NCBI GenBank assembly: GCA_028023455.1
Contig: JAQFVV010007272.1
Coordinates: 1 to 64,000 of the forward strand
Direction: 5' to 3'
DNA: 64,000 nt
Origin: Epiperipatus broadwayi
Taxonomy: Eukaryota > Onychophora > Udeonychophora > Euonychophora > Peripatidae
Shown here: positions 50,735-62,570 of the stretch, in pieces
Layout: the number at the start of each line of letters is the position of its first letter
Numbering within the stretch: position 1 is the first letter of the stretch
Notes under the pieces: generated by a model
Told to the model about the DNA's origin: nothing
Databases searched by the model: none
What the model saw: only the letters and a program-made list of their open reading frames with translations
Program-made: the position numbers and the translations under genes

Positions 50735-51725
50735 GGAAAAAATGTTCTTTTAAAAAAAAATTTTTAACATGTTTAATCTATAGAAAAAGCATTGTTTTGA
50801 ATGTACATACATAAAGTGAAAAACAAGTTAATATATTCTAATAATTATTAAAATTTAATAATTTATAAATTTTATTTGAACTATCAATTTCATAAAACAA
50901 AACAATTATAAAAGTTTTTTAAATTCATACTGTATATCATGTTAAATAATTTTTCAATATTTTTATAGTCAATAAGATGGAAATAAAACTAATAACCAAA
51001 TTGCAAGCATTATCAGGAAATTTTAATTGTAAAATTGATTAACGTTTCATGTATTTTGTAAAGAAAAATAAATAAAACTGATGAACTAATAAAATATAAA
51101 TGTGGCAATTCTACCCTTTAGTTTTATAAATTAACAATGACTTACGTAAGTTTTTTATTATATATATATATCAGATAGATAATTCTTATTAACAATCAGG
51201 TTAATAACCTTTTTTTTCTACAGTATTTTTTTCACTGAATATTAGTTTAGAGTTAAAACTAAATGACATTTCCTACAAAAGTATATAATAAACTTCAGTC
51301 AGATTGAAAACAATCATACAACAAATATTTTGTTTGATAAATTTTATTTTTGAATGAACAATATTTATGCATGATAGCCTAGAAATAGGTATTTTATAAG
51401 AAAATTTTTATTTTTTAAATGAAAAAGTATTTTAGATCTTATATAGGTTTAAATCTTAATAACTATTGGATTGTGCTATCTTGTTTTTTTTTTTAGTTTT
51501 ATATAAAAATAGATGTTTTTCTATAGAATTTTAAATAATCAAATAATTAAAATCAAAAAATATATTGCTGCATTATAAATCGTGTTTCAATAAAATAAAA
51601 ACAATTTTTTTTATATGATAAAAAAGTAAAAACACTGAAAAAATTGCAATAAAATTTTTTTACAAAAAATATAGTGACAATATACAATAAATGAAAAAAA
51701 TACAACTATGTTATATATTATAACA
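50735..51725 (-). repeat. Dispersed repeat V, - copy (uninterrupted)
   Basis: Right arm of a large palindrome centred near 50715. It keeps an internal (TA)n at about 51161-51176, at the place corresponding to the RTE insertion in the + copy. Confidence 0.7.
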
Positions 51726-52314
51726 GGGCTGGGTTCAAACCTAGTGCTAAGGTACAGTATGATATAAGTGAGCATATATATACTTGATCAAAAGTGATAT
51801 TAAGTGAGATTTTTTATAAATATGTGTGTATATATATTTTAAATGGGTAAATGAAAATAGATTGAAACAGAAGAGAGAGGAGGGTTATATGATTTGTGCT
51901 ATTGTATTTTGTTTAGAAGCATGTGTATTTATATTGCTGCATGAGTGAATAAGTGTAATAAATTCATAAAAAGAAAAAAATTTACATGACCAAGCTTTAA
52001 TTTCAAGATGGACGATGAAGGACAGAATTTACAAAAAGATATGTTAATTGCAAGGAAATAATCAAAAAAGGTATAGATTGTTATCTTGATGAATAAAAGT
52101 ATTTTAATTAAAAGGAAATTATTTCAAGATGGAAGACAGAGTGTATAATTGTTAAAAAAAAGTTAAATGCCAGTAAAAAATAAAAATATATAGATCGCTA
52201 TCTTGTTAGATAAAAGCCATTTTTATCAAGAAAGAAAAGTTGCTGAATGGCTTTGTTTGTTCAAACCACATGGATTTATTTAAAAAGAAAAAAAACAATA
52301 GTATTTTAATTAAG
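51726..52314. other. AT-rich sequence without recognisable gene
   Basis: No motif or repeat partner recognised. Confidence 0.5.
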
Positions 52315-52800
52315 GTTTTTGAAAGCTGAACTTGAAGACATTCCAGAACTGGTAATGCTATTAGTGAGATCACAGAAAGATCAGTTTAAAATTATATATA
52401 TTGATCAGCCATTAATAGGCTGGGATAAAGGACAAAACAGATCAAGCTCTGCCAGCCATCTTGCAGAGTTATTGCAGTTGCTGTCCATATAGGAATGAAG
52501 CTCTTACTAAACTCCCTGCAGAATATCCTTCTCTGAATGCCACTGAACATGCCAATGGAATCAATAGAGAGCTACCAAAAATCACTTATTAACTATGTCA
52601 CAACATCAAGCAATTGAATATTACCATTTATCTTCACCCGGAAAAGAAACATCAAGGGAATTCGAAACAATTTCTTAAATGCCAGTCATGTCATAGATAA
52701 GACTTATTATTAATAAAATAATAAAGCATCTGGGTTAAAAGAAAACAAAGAAACATTTGAAATATTACCCAGCATAATTCTATGAATGAATAACCTAGAA
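52315..52800 (+). other. Higher-complexity island, possible gene relic
   Basis: GC content and codon-like texture rise. A frame of about 57 codons (52315-52488) reads 'ELEDIPELVMLLVRSQKDQ' and 'SSASHLAELLQLL'. After its stop another frame reads 'YRNEALTKLPAEYPSLNATE'. I do not recognise either. It may be a fragment of a host gene or of an element absent elsewhere in the window. Confidence 0.3.
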
Positions 52801-52883
52801 AATGTCTTATGGCATGTACTTTGTAATGTATGATTTATGCATTTCATTATATTTATGAACCTATGCGAAGTGTGTGTTTGTAT

Positions 52884-53004
52884 GCCTGATATTCAGATAT
52901 TGGAGCACAAGCCAATACATGATTATGGGATTTTGTTTTGTTTAGCCTGATATTCAGATATTGGAGCACAAGCCAATACATGATTATGGGATTTTGTTTT
53001 GTTT
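52884..53004. repeat. Recent tandem duplication, 61-base unit, two copies
   Basis: The unit starting GCCTGATATTCAGATATTGG at 52884 is repeated at 52945 with no difference that I see, so the duplication is young. Confidence 0.92.
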
Positions 53005-53639
53005 CTATGAATAAATATTAAATTTGTTTAATTTACAGGTGTGTGCATTCAATGTTTATTTCTTTTAGGATTTAGATCATATCATATAATTATAGAGTAG
53101 TGTTAAACAAAAATAATATATGTTCAGGCGTTTATGCATTTATGGGTGCACAAGGTTTTCTCCCATCTTTTTCCCATGGTTAACAACCACCATCCCTGAT
53201 TGAGCTAGCCAGAGATAAAAGCTCTGTCTATTAGAAATTGATAATCAATCTCTTTTAGCATAATTCTTTTTTACTTGTAGATAGGATTGGCGCTTGGAGT
53301 CAACAAATGACATCCATAAATATTCTGGGTGAGTGATAAGAGTACTGTGCACAACTACTTGTATATGTACATTCATGTTATAATTTTTTAAGAGAAAAAA
53401 AAAAACTTACAATTTAACGTGATTCACTCAAACAGGGTATACGGTTACAATATATAGCTAAACTTATTTATCATTTATTGTTTAAAAATTGCAAAGTCTA
53501 TTAATTAGACCCTAAATGTAAATATTTTTTTTTAGCAAAATTTATTTCATATAATGTTTTGAGTTATTATAATGATAAAAATATACAATATAATTTATTT
53601 ATCCATAATGTTGCCACAAGTACATAAATAAATAATTAT

Positions 53640-53870
53640 TAAAAATAAGATAAAAAAACAACTATTAATAAATATATTATAATAAATATTTTATTGGCTT
53701 TCATCTCATTGATATCTTCTCAAGATATTATACTATACAAATCACATAACCAATTAATAATATCTACTCCCTCAACTGAATACTATATATATATATTAAA
53801 TAGAATTTTGTTAATTATATACTTATATAATATAATCCAATAAAATAAATTTCACATATTTTATTTAAAT
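53640..53870 (-). repeat. Dispersed repeat P, short - piece
   Basis: Inverted relative to 54945-55200. Together they bracket the Q repeats as the outer arms of a palindrome. Confidence 0.62.
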
Positions 53871-53877
53871 GAATATT

Positions 53878-54945
53878 GAGAAGAAGTAATTAATTTATAT
53901 AGCACACAGAAAGCTTATGTAAATAGTCTGAACAGGCGTTAATTTTGCTGTTAGGAAGATCTTCCAAACCATGACACAAAATAGCAATTTTTATAAAGAC
54001 AAGAATAGCTATCATGTCTTTAAACTAAATATTCACTTATCTAGGCAAATCTTAAGCATATTGATTTGGAAGTGTGATGTTGTTGTTTTATCCACAGTTT
54101 AAATCCATTATGTCATTTACAAAATAACTTACATGAAATCTTGCTATTTACAGCAGTTTAATATTATGATTTTACTGTTGGAATTTGTATAAACTATTGA
54201 GAAGTAGTAATTAATTTTATAGTGCACAGAATGCTTATGTAAATAGTCTGAAGAGACATAACCTATATTCAATTCACTTTAAAGTTCTCAATAGTTTATA
54301 GAGTTTCCAACAGTAAAATCATAATATTAAATTGCTGTAAATCACAAGGTTTAATGTAAGTTAATTTGTAAAAAAAGTAGTGGATGTAAACAGTGGAGAA
54401 AACAACTACTTCATGTTTCCAAAGCAAAGTGGACATTTAGGTTAAAGACAAAATGTCAATTCTTGTCATTATAAATATCGCTATTTTGTGTCATGGTCTG
54501 GAAGATCTTTCTTTTGGCATAATGTGCTTTTTTATTGCAAAATTTAAAGCACATTGAATACAGATTAGTGCCTGTTCAGATTATTTACATAAGCTTCCTG
54601 TGTGCTATATAAATTAATTACTACTTCTAAGTAGTTTATAGAATTTTGAACAATAAAATCATAATATTAATTCATAAATCGCAAGATTTTTTGTAAGTTA
54701 ATTTGTAAAAAATAGTGGATATAAACAGTGGAGAAAACAACTACTTCACTCTTCCAAATCAAGATGCTTCAGATTTGCGTATATAAGTGGACATTTATGG
54801 TAAAGGCAAGACAGCCATTCTTGTCTCTATAAAAATCACTATCTGATGTCATGTATGGAAGATATCTCTATCAGCAAAATATGCTTGATTATTGCAAATT
54901 GTAAAGCACATTGATTACAGGTTACTGCTTGTTCAGACTAGTTAA
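53878..54945. repeat. Tandem and inverted Q repeats (~340-base unit)
   Basis: Q1 on - (about 53878-54202) is followed by a partial Q tail on - (to about 54255). Q2 (54287-54628) and Q3 (54629-54945) lie on + head to tail. Shared blocks are 'AGTTTATAGAATTTTGAAC', 'AAATCATAATATTA', 'GTGGAGAAAACAACTACTTCA', and 'GTCATGGTCTGGAAGATC'. No coding frame. Confidence 0.78.
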
Positions 54946-56530
54946 ATGAATATTGTAAATTGTATGTACATGTAAGATGCAAAATAAGCTAAATTTATTT
55001 ATTTGATTATAATATGTAAGTGAGTAATTTCAAAAGTTCAGTTTAATACAAATAATGGCCAATCAATGGAGTAGATATAATTAATTGGTTATGTGAATTG
55101 TATAGTATAATATCTTGAGTTGGGATTAATGGGGATGAAGGATGCTTTGATAAATATTATAATGTAGTTTTTAATAGCTGTTTATTTCAATCTCATTTTG
55201 ATTGATTATTTATTTATACAATGTTTTCAATTTTATGCATTTTTATACTTTCAGAAATCTAAGATAATCACTTCAGAATAAGAAAAAAGAGGGAATGGCA
55301 ATGAATATAATGCAATAAAAAATTATATTCTGATATTAAAACAAACTTTCGACACAAACATTCACACACACTTCTAAAAGAATGGTAATTAATATCTTTT
55401 CATATCAAATGTTATTCATATTTAGAATGTTTACATATTCACTTGGGTTCAAGATGTAAAAATATACTTCATCTATGAAGACTCACCATATGCTTAAAAG
55501 CACAATTATTATTCTGATGAATGTCACACATTTCACTTTTTCTTGTGTGACCAATAATTCAAGGCATAATACTCTGTTCCCATTAATTACATTATTTATT
55601 CTGCAAATAAAAATTCATGCATAAACTGCTGCAATGTTGATTCAATTTTTTTTGTTTTCCATGGATACTTTATAATGTCTTCATACCACCCAAGTTAAAA
55701 AGGGTTATGTTTTATCATTATTTATTGCTTAATTTTTTCAGTTCTAAAATTTTCAGAAAACAATAAATTGTAAAAGCAGGTTAATTACTTATAGAATTGA
55801 TTTTATTTTAAAAAGTTTTTCATGTTTTTCAAGAATCTTATCATTATTAATAATTAATTATTGGATCCTTTATTGATAAGTATTTCAAAAAGTCATTGAT
55901 TTTATACATTAGAAGCGATTTTGATGTGAAATACAGCCATTGTTACAGTAAACTTTATCTTTATGAGATTTAGCAATAAGTTCATGTTGGCATAGTTTTT
56001 AAACATACCCAATATATCTTTGAATTTTTTTCTGAACTTAATTTAAAAAATCGTGATAACAAATTAACTTTCTTGTCAGTCTAAATACCAATGACATTGA
56101 TTTTTGATTGGTTTTTGAAAAAAAATATGATTTATTTAATATAAAATGACTAAGTAAAATCATACTGCACATTTTTTCTTAAACTTTCTTACCATTATAA
56201 AATCATGTTATTCCAACATTACCCATTATTTTCATTGACTTGATTTTAGTTAGAGGTTTTGTATAGAAATGATATGTTCTTGTGCATCCATTAGCCTAAT
56301 AATATTGTATATTTTTGCATTGTTAATTAAATGAAATGATATATTACAAGAATAAAAACACATTATTTTTTTCTGAACAGTTTTTTAATAATAGTTTATA
56401 CATTTTTATTAATACAGACTTTCAGAATGTGTTGATAAACAAACTTTTTATTTATTAAGGTGTTTTTAGATTATGTTAACTATTTTAAATTAACTGTTTT
56501 TTGAATAATGGATATTGGTGGGATTCAAAA
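54945..56530 (+). repeat. Dispersed repeat P, long + copy
   Basis: Collinear reverse-strand match to 40140-41640, ending with the TTTTTTGAATAATGGAT block at about 56497-56514. Confidence 0.65.
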
Positions 56531-56895
56531 TCAGACTTTCACATGACCCACTACTCTCAGTTCCATCTCATATTGCTGACCCACCTCATAACATACCTGT
56601 TGAAAAGATAAATAATCACCAATATACATTTTTCATGCTAACCCAGTGACCATCAGTTGGTCTATATTATTATCTCCCCACATATATAATCAGTGCTCTA
56701 CTTTATATGAAGATAGACAATCCTCATACTTTAATGGACAGGCTTCAAACTATTCCAACCAACAACACTTCAGCCTTCCATTTCATTAAAAGTCTGATGG
56801 TGGAATGTTCAAAGTCTTTCTTATTGCCAAAGGTTGTCATCCTATCCTGTTGACATATTAGTCATTTTGACCTCTCATGTATAGAAGAACAATAA
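56515..56895 (-). repeat. Dispersed repeat S, copy 2
   Basis: About 380 bases, the reverse complement of 57200-57600. Its low end GGTGGG and an internal CCCACC (56580-56585) bracket about 68 bases that can fold back on themselves. Confidence 0.7.
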
Positions 56896-57110
56896 AGTAT
56901 AAAGATTGGCTATCTTAATATAAAGCTGAGCACTGATTATATATGTGAGGATAGTAATCTAGACCAACCGATGATTGCTGGTTTAGTATAAAATACGTAT
57001 ATTGGTGATTATTTATCTTTTCAACATGTGTGTGATCAGGTGGGTCAGCAATATGAGATTGCACTGAGAGTAGTGAGTCTTGTGACAGTCTGAGTTCAAA
57101 TCCCGCCTAT
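56885..57110 (+). repeat. Dispersed repeat S, copy 3 (5'-truncated)
   Basis: Matches the last ~220 bases of copy 4. It is inverted relative to, and abuts, copy 2. Confidence 0.7.
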
Positions 57111-57199
57111 ATTACATATATTAATACAGGTTTAAACCTGTACAATGTATTAATTTATATAAATAGTGTGTAAAAGTTCTGCCCATCTTTCACATATGT

Positions 57200-57600
57200 A
57201 CATATTAATGTATTGTTCTCCTGTACATGAGAGGTAAAAATGTGTAATATGTCAACATGGGTAGGATGACAACCTTGGCACTAACAAGGGCTTTACATTC
57301 CACCATCAGATATTTAATGAAATGAAAAGCTGAAGAGTTGTGAGTTGAAATAGTTTGAAGCCTGTCCATTAAAGTATGAAGATTGAATATTTTAATATAA
57401 AGCTAATCACTGATTATATATATGTGTGACGATAGTAATCTAGACCAATTGATGATTGCTCGTTTAGCATGAAATACATGTATTGGTGATTATTTATATT
57501 TTCAACATGTGTGTGATCAAGGGGGTCAGCAATATGGAATGGCACTGAGAGTAGTTGGTCGTGTGAAAGTCTGAATTCAAATCTACCTATATTACATATA
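57200..57600 (+). repeat. Dispersed repeat S, copy 4
   Basis: Full unit of about 400 bases. The final 70 bases contain 'GGGTCAGCAATATGGAATGG' and end 'AATTCAAATCTACC', a weak B-box-like string. Confidence 0.7.
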
Positions 57601-57976
57601 GTAATATGGGTTTAAGCCTGTACAATGTATTAATAATGGATATTATAAGATACTTCAATAATGTCCTAAGTAACCTCAATATAAAAATAGAAGACACAGT
57701 TAAAATGTTTGACTCTGCTGAAATATACTGCTTTTGCATTGACAATAGATATTGAAGCAGTCATTCTTAATTTAAGATTGAGTTTGATGGTTCCCTCCAC
57801 ATAACCCATGTTCAAACCTCATATACCATCTAGCTCCTTCAGCTGTGTGTGTATATATATACATATTCTTATGTATATATTTGAGATGTGCGCATAAAAT
57901 TTATAAAGTTTAACTTTACATTTTTTTTATTTATTATTGTAAATTCCTTTTTATTAAAAGCAAAGTATATATATAT

Positions 57977-58725
57977 CTTTTAACGAGCACACATGTTACA
58001 TTCTAATAAATAAAACTGAAAATAAAAGTTCAGAGATAAAAACTTTTTTTTTAAGAAATAAAATTGAAAATTAAAAGTCATCTCAAGTTTATATATAAAA
58101 AAATCGGACAGATGAAAAAATATTTGAAAAACAGTATTAAACCAAAAGAAAGTATTTTAAAACTAAATTGTCACAAAAAAATTATTTAAAAGATTTAAAG
58201 ATAAAAAAAACGTACTATAATTTAATTAATTCTATTATGTAAAATGGAAATGATTATTTTAATTAGTCCAAGTGAACTAGCCTTTGGGCATTTTAAAATA
58301 TATAATTAAAGGTCAGATAGGAGAGAAATAACAATGGGAACAGAATGGCCAATAAAAAAAAATCCTTAGGAAACAGACCTCAATGAAAAGACCATAATCA
58401 TCATGATGTATTGTCCACTCATCCGAAAGTCTAATACAAAATGAAAAAGTTGGAAATAAATAATTAGAGAGAAAGAGATGTGATAAAGAAAGGTGAGACA
58501 TGTGTTAAGTTGTAAAGAGTTGTAGGAGAAGGAATTGAAAGATGCACTTGCAATTTTTCCGTTTTTTTAAACAAAATAAAAATGACATCCTTTTCCCATA
58601 TTGTGGACTACAGCCTATCGGGGCCCAGAAATAAAATACCACAAAAAGTGAAGAAACTCTGGATGAATAAATAAAACAGCCAACAGCATACCATTCTCCC
58701 CAGGACATCAGGACAATTAACACTG
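57977..58725 (+). repeat. Family B LTR, truncated third copy
   Basis: It starts after (TA)n like the other two copies (TTTTAACGAGCACACATG). It follows the LTR through 'GAAATGATTATTTTAATTAGT', 'ACTAGCCTTTGGGCATTT', 'AAAGGTCAGATAGGA' and the hairpin region near 58530. Similarity fades after about 58725. It is more diverged than the 16-21 kb pair. Confidence 0.72.
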
Positions 58726-59248
58726 GATCCTAAATGGCAAGCATTACACTAGCTAGTTTCTATTTAATAATTTTATCATAGAGATTTAAATATCACAGTC
58801 TTATTTCCATATAAGTGGGATGTTTTACTCAATTTTATTTTAAATTTACTAAAGAAGTTTATCAGAGAACATCCATTCATTTGTTTTATGAATGTTATAT
58901 TAAGAATAATTACAAATATTTTATATTCATCAAGAAGTAAATATTCTTGCATTTAATTTACCATTTCAAAAGTCCACTAGTTATTATATTTTAGCATTTA
59001 ATATTTTGTTATGTGTGCATTGTGCCTTGCCTAGAATTTTATATGCATTTAAGTTTAAAGTATTTTCTACAGTAATCATTTGACACATAGTTTGCTTTGT
59101 TGGTTTGAATATTGGATATACGTTTTGTATTTTATAAATTTTTTGGAAATAACTTAGTTAGTTTAAGTGAAGTATATATCTTGCTATTAGTTAGAATTTG
59201 TTAGCCTCAAGAGTTAGGCTTAGTTTATAATTTTTGAATATGCTTATG

Positions 59249-59510
59249 GAGTCAAGAAAATCCTCCATCCTTATTGTATTGTATTTCCATGATTTGATAG
59301 TGCTTGTCCCCAAAAAAGAGGGTATTGTATTTTTCAGTGATGATGATCACATTTATAAGCATTGGAAATCCCATGAGAGGATTGTAATTTTTTGGTGGGT
59401 GTTCCTGTTCCCAGATGTACTGAAGATAAATTTCAGATATCGTCATTTTTGCCTTGAAGTTAGGTATTTTTGGAAGCCACCATATTCTTTTCCAGCTCTG
59501 TGGAGCCTAG
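59249..59510 (-). other. Unrecognised open frame in a more complex island
   Basis: The - strand is open for about 80 codons ending at 59252 and includes 'WWLPKIPNFKAKMTISEIYL' followed by 'QYIWEQEHPPKNY' and 'GDKHYQIMEIQYN'. Amino-acid use looks more protein-like than in surrounding random frames, and local GC is higher. A + strand frame (59234-59548) overlaps it and looks less natural. No family recognised. Confidence 0.3.
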
Positions 59511-59952
59511 TATCTTTATATTTTTGCCTATCATTTATTATGACTTAATGCTAATTCCAGCACAGTAGATGATGTTGTATTTGTTTTAGATTTGTGATGA
59601 CAAGATATGCTTGTTTGAGAAAATGTATTTCTTCAGGTAGTTGTAGCTAATTTAAGGCTCATAGGTATATCAATGTTTGAATTGTTGCTATGATAGTTTT
59701 ATCACACACAAGCTAACAACAATAAGTTATATTTATTTTAAAATTTATTAAATATGCATATGGTATAAGTGGCAATTCACACATAATAATTTAATATTTT
59801 CATCCAGAATTTCACCACTGGATTTGTAATTCTGTTACATCATTATCTTTAAAACATTGAGGGAATAATTTTATGTGGACTAAAGTTATTTAAAATATAT
59901 ATATATATATGAATAAACATTTATTTTTATGACGTCTTGCATACGATTATTA

Positions 59953-60400
59953 TTACAATAGAATGACAGCCTGTTAAGCTAATTGCACAGACGCTGTGAG
60001 GATATTATTATTAATAAATGAATACCTTCGAACGACCACATGATATAGTATTTGTATAAGAGTAAAAAGGAATCCTCTTACTCTTACGACTCAAATGTTT
60101 ATAAATGAGCAAATCTGAAGTAGTTGTAACGAAGGCGTGACTACATAATAGTCACTTTAAATTACTACATATAATGTCTGTATGAATGACACCAACGAAA
60201 TTTTCTAGACAGTCACGCCCTCATTACAACTACTTCAGATTTGCTCATTTATAAACATTTGAGTCGTAAGAGTAAGAGGATTCCTTTTTACTCTTATACA
60301 AATACTATATCATATGGTCGTTCGAAGGTATTCATTTATTAATAATAACATCCTCACAGCATCTGCGCAATTAGCTTAACAGGCTGTCATTCTATTGTAA
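59953..60400. mobile_element. Foldback MITE with 190-base arms
   Basis: Arms at 59953-60142 and 60211-60400 are near-perfect reverse complements around a 68-base spacer. The ends are TTACAATAGAATGACAGCC and its complement, flanked by TA on both sides, as for Tc1/mariner-type targets. There is no coding capacity. Few arm differences suggest a fairly recent insertion. Confidence 0.85.
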
Positions 60401-60416
60401 TATATATATATATATA

Positions 60417-61755
60417 ACTGATCTCTGATGAATGACTGTCCCATACCCTTAATTTAGTTTAATTTTAGTATTAGCTTAATCTGATATAAAGATATATCTA
60501 GCTGTAATATTAGTTATTTCCGTGAAACTAGTGATGATATTTTTTCAAAAGTATTGTTGAATATGCTTACTCCACCTTAGAGTTTCTTAAGTTGAAGAGT
60601 ATAAAATTAAGCTTAGAGTTTTTAATATAAACAATAATATATTAATTAGTCCAAATAGTTATATAAAATCTTAGTGCTGTATTGGCACTGTTTGTATTCC
60701 ACTGTATTTATAAACATTTCTTCTCATTATTAATAAATCAAATTATTATTATTTCAAAAGTTTTGTTTGTTTGTTTTACTTTTATATGAAAATATATTAT
60801 TGTTTTGGGTTCCAAGTTCACAAAGTCTTAAATTTTAAAGTTAATGAATATTCAATTCAGAAATTTACAAGTAGATTCTAAGTTAATTAAATACAATTGA
60901 TACTGTTTTGAAAATTTAAAAAAGCTATGTTTAAGTAAAAGATTCTCATATCTAATCACAAATACAGATAATTGCACTATAGCAGATACATAATTAAATA
61001 CTTAGTTAAAAGTTTATTTTTTTAAAATTATCAGTATATCTTTCAGATTAAAGATTATGCAATATCATATTAACAATATTAGTACTTCAGAAGAATATTT
61101 TAATTAATATTATTTTAAAAGCTGCACAATATCTTATATTCACTGCACATCATCGATCATCATCTTAAATCTTATATATTTAAAGAATTCTAATCCATTT
61201 GCATTTGAGGTCTTTAGTGGTTGTCTATGAGTATGGAAAGGCATTAAAAGTACCCTTGCTCTTTTCTTTGCTCAAGTAATATCTTAGATAATAGGCCATT
61301 ATTAGTTAAATTAAATTGATTAATTAAATTTTATAAATTAATATTTGTTTTGTTTATTATTCTAAGATTGAACATATTATAATTATTTTATGGTCAGCTA
61401 AGATGTCACTTATTTATTTATTAATCACAGTAATTCTTTATTAGGCAACTTAACTTAAACTTTAATTTTATGCAAGAGTGTTAGTTTTAAAATCCCTGAG
61501 TTTATTTACTTTTGTTGCTTAGTAAATATAATTCTGTAAGATAATATTATAAAGCAAAGCATCATAGGTTTTATTCAGAGAGTCTATGATTTATTGGTAA
61601 AACTAATCTGGTAAGCTTTGAGTAGTGATTTCGATAATCTTTGGTATGGTTTAGTATTAGACTATTATTAATATACTATAGTCGGTATAGTTCAGCAGTG
61701 TTGGATTTGAGCTTTATTTGATTATACATCTGTGGATCGTCATCTCTTTTCTTTA
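60417..61755. other. AT-rich sequence without recognisable gene
   Basis: No motif or repeat partner seen. Confidence 0.5.
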
Positions 61756-61789
61756 AATTTATTGTAACCCCACTGAGCCGAGTCATTTA

Positions 61790-62545
61790 GAGTCTCTTAT
61801 TTATAGTTCATTTTATATCATTTCAATTCTATTCCATTTCTTTTCATGTCATTCCTTTCCATCATCTCATTTCATTTTTTTTAGTAGCATTATCTTTTTC
61901 TCTCTTTTCTTTTTCTCACACACCCCTCACATTCTATTAGGTTACAATTGGCCTCTCTCATTTCATTTTCATTATTTATCCTTATTCTCTTCCTCTTTTA
62001 TTTTATTTTCTTATTATCTCTCTCTCTATTTTATTAGGTTACAATTGGCCATTCTCATTTCATTTTCATCATTTATCTTTATCATTATCTCTTCTTTATT
62101 CTATTGTCTTCTTATCTCTCTAATTCTCTATTCATTTCATTTCTCTCTCCTTTATTCCATCTTTTTCTTATATCTCTTTTTCTCATATCTTTCTATCATC
62201 CCAGCCTTTAAAACATTCTTTTCTAATATCTTTCCCATCATCTCAACTCTTTTTTCTCTTTATTACATATATCATTTCTATTATTTTCCCATTTCTTTTC
62301 CATATCAATTCTTTTCTTTTCCTTCTTTTCTCTGTCGTTGCTCTTCCTCACACTCCTTTCTCATTTCATTTTTATCTCTTTTTCTTCTTTTTATTTTTCT
62401 CTTTATCTATCTCTTATTCTATCAGGTTACAATTGGCCTCTCTCATTTCATTTTCATCATTTATCTTAATCATTATCTCTCATGTCATTATTAGCATTTT
62501 TTTTTCTTATCACTTTTTTCTCACACCCTTTTCTCTATTTCAAAA
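61790..62545 (+). repeat. Pyrimidine-rich tract with recurring motif
   Basis: About 750 bases in which the + strand is mostly T and C. The phrase GGTTACAATTGGCC, followed by CTCTCATTTCATTTTCAT, recurs with GTTACAATTG at 61941, 62038 and 62426; a GTTACA remnant is at 62547. The first interval is 97 bases and the second 388 (four times 97), suggesting a decayed minisatellite. The 149-codon frame (62045-62494) is a Ser/Phe/Leu/Ile composition artefact. Confidence 0.75.
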
Positions 62546-62570
62546 GGTTACAGTGTATATATATATATAT

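Noticed and set aside
57040-57110. tRNA-like SINE head in repeat S
   Set aside because: GGTGGG...CCCGCC ends and a B-box-like string are present, but the B box lies too close to the 3' end and no proper cloverleaf forms. It also sits at the 3' end of the repeat, not the 5' end.
62045-62494. 149-codon open frame on + strand
   Set aside because: Composition artefact of the pyrimidine-rich tract; Ser/Phe/Leu/Ile only, with no domain.
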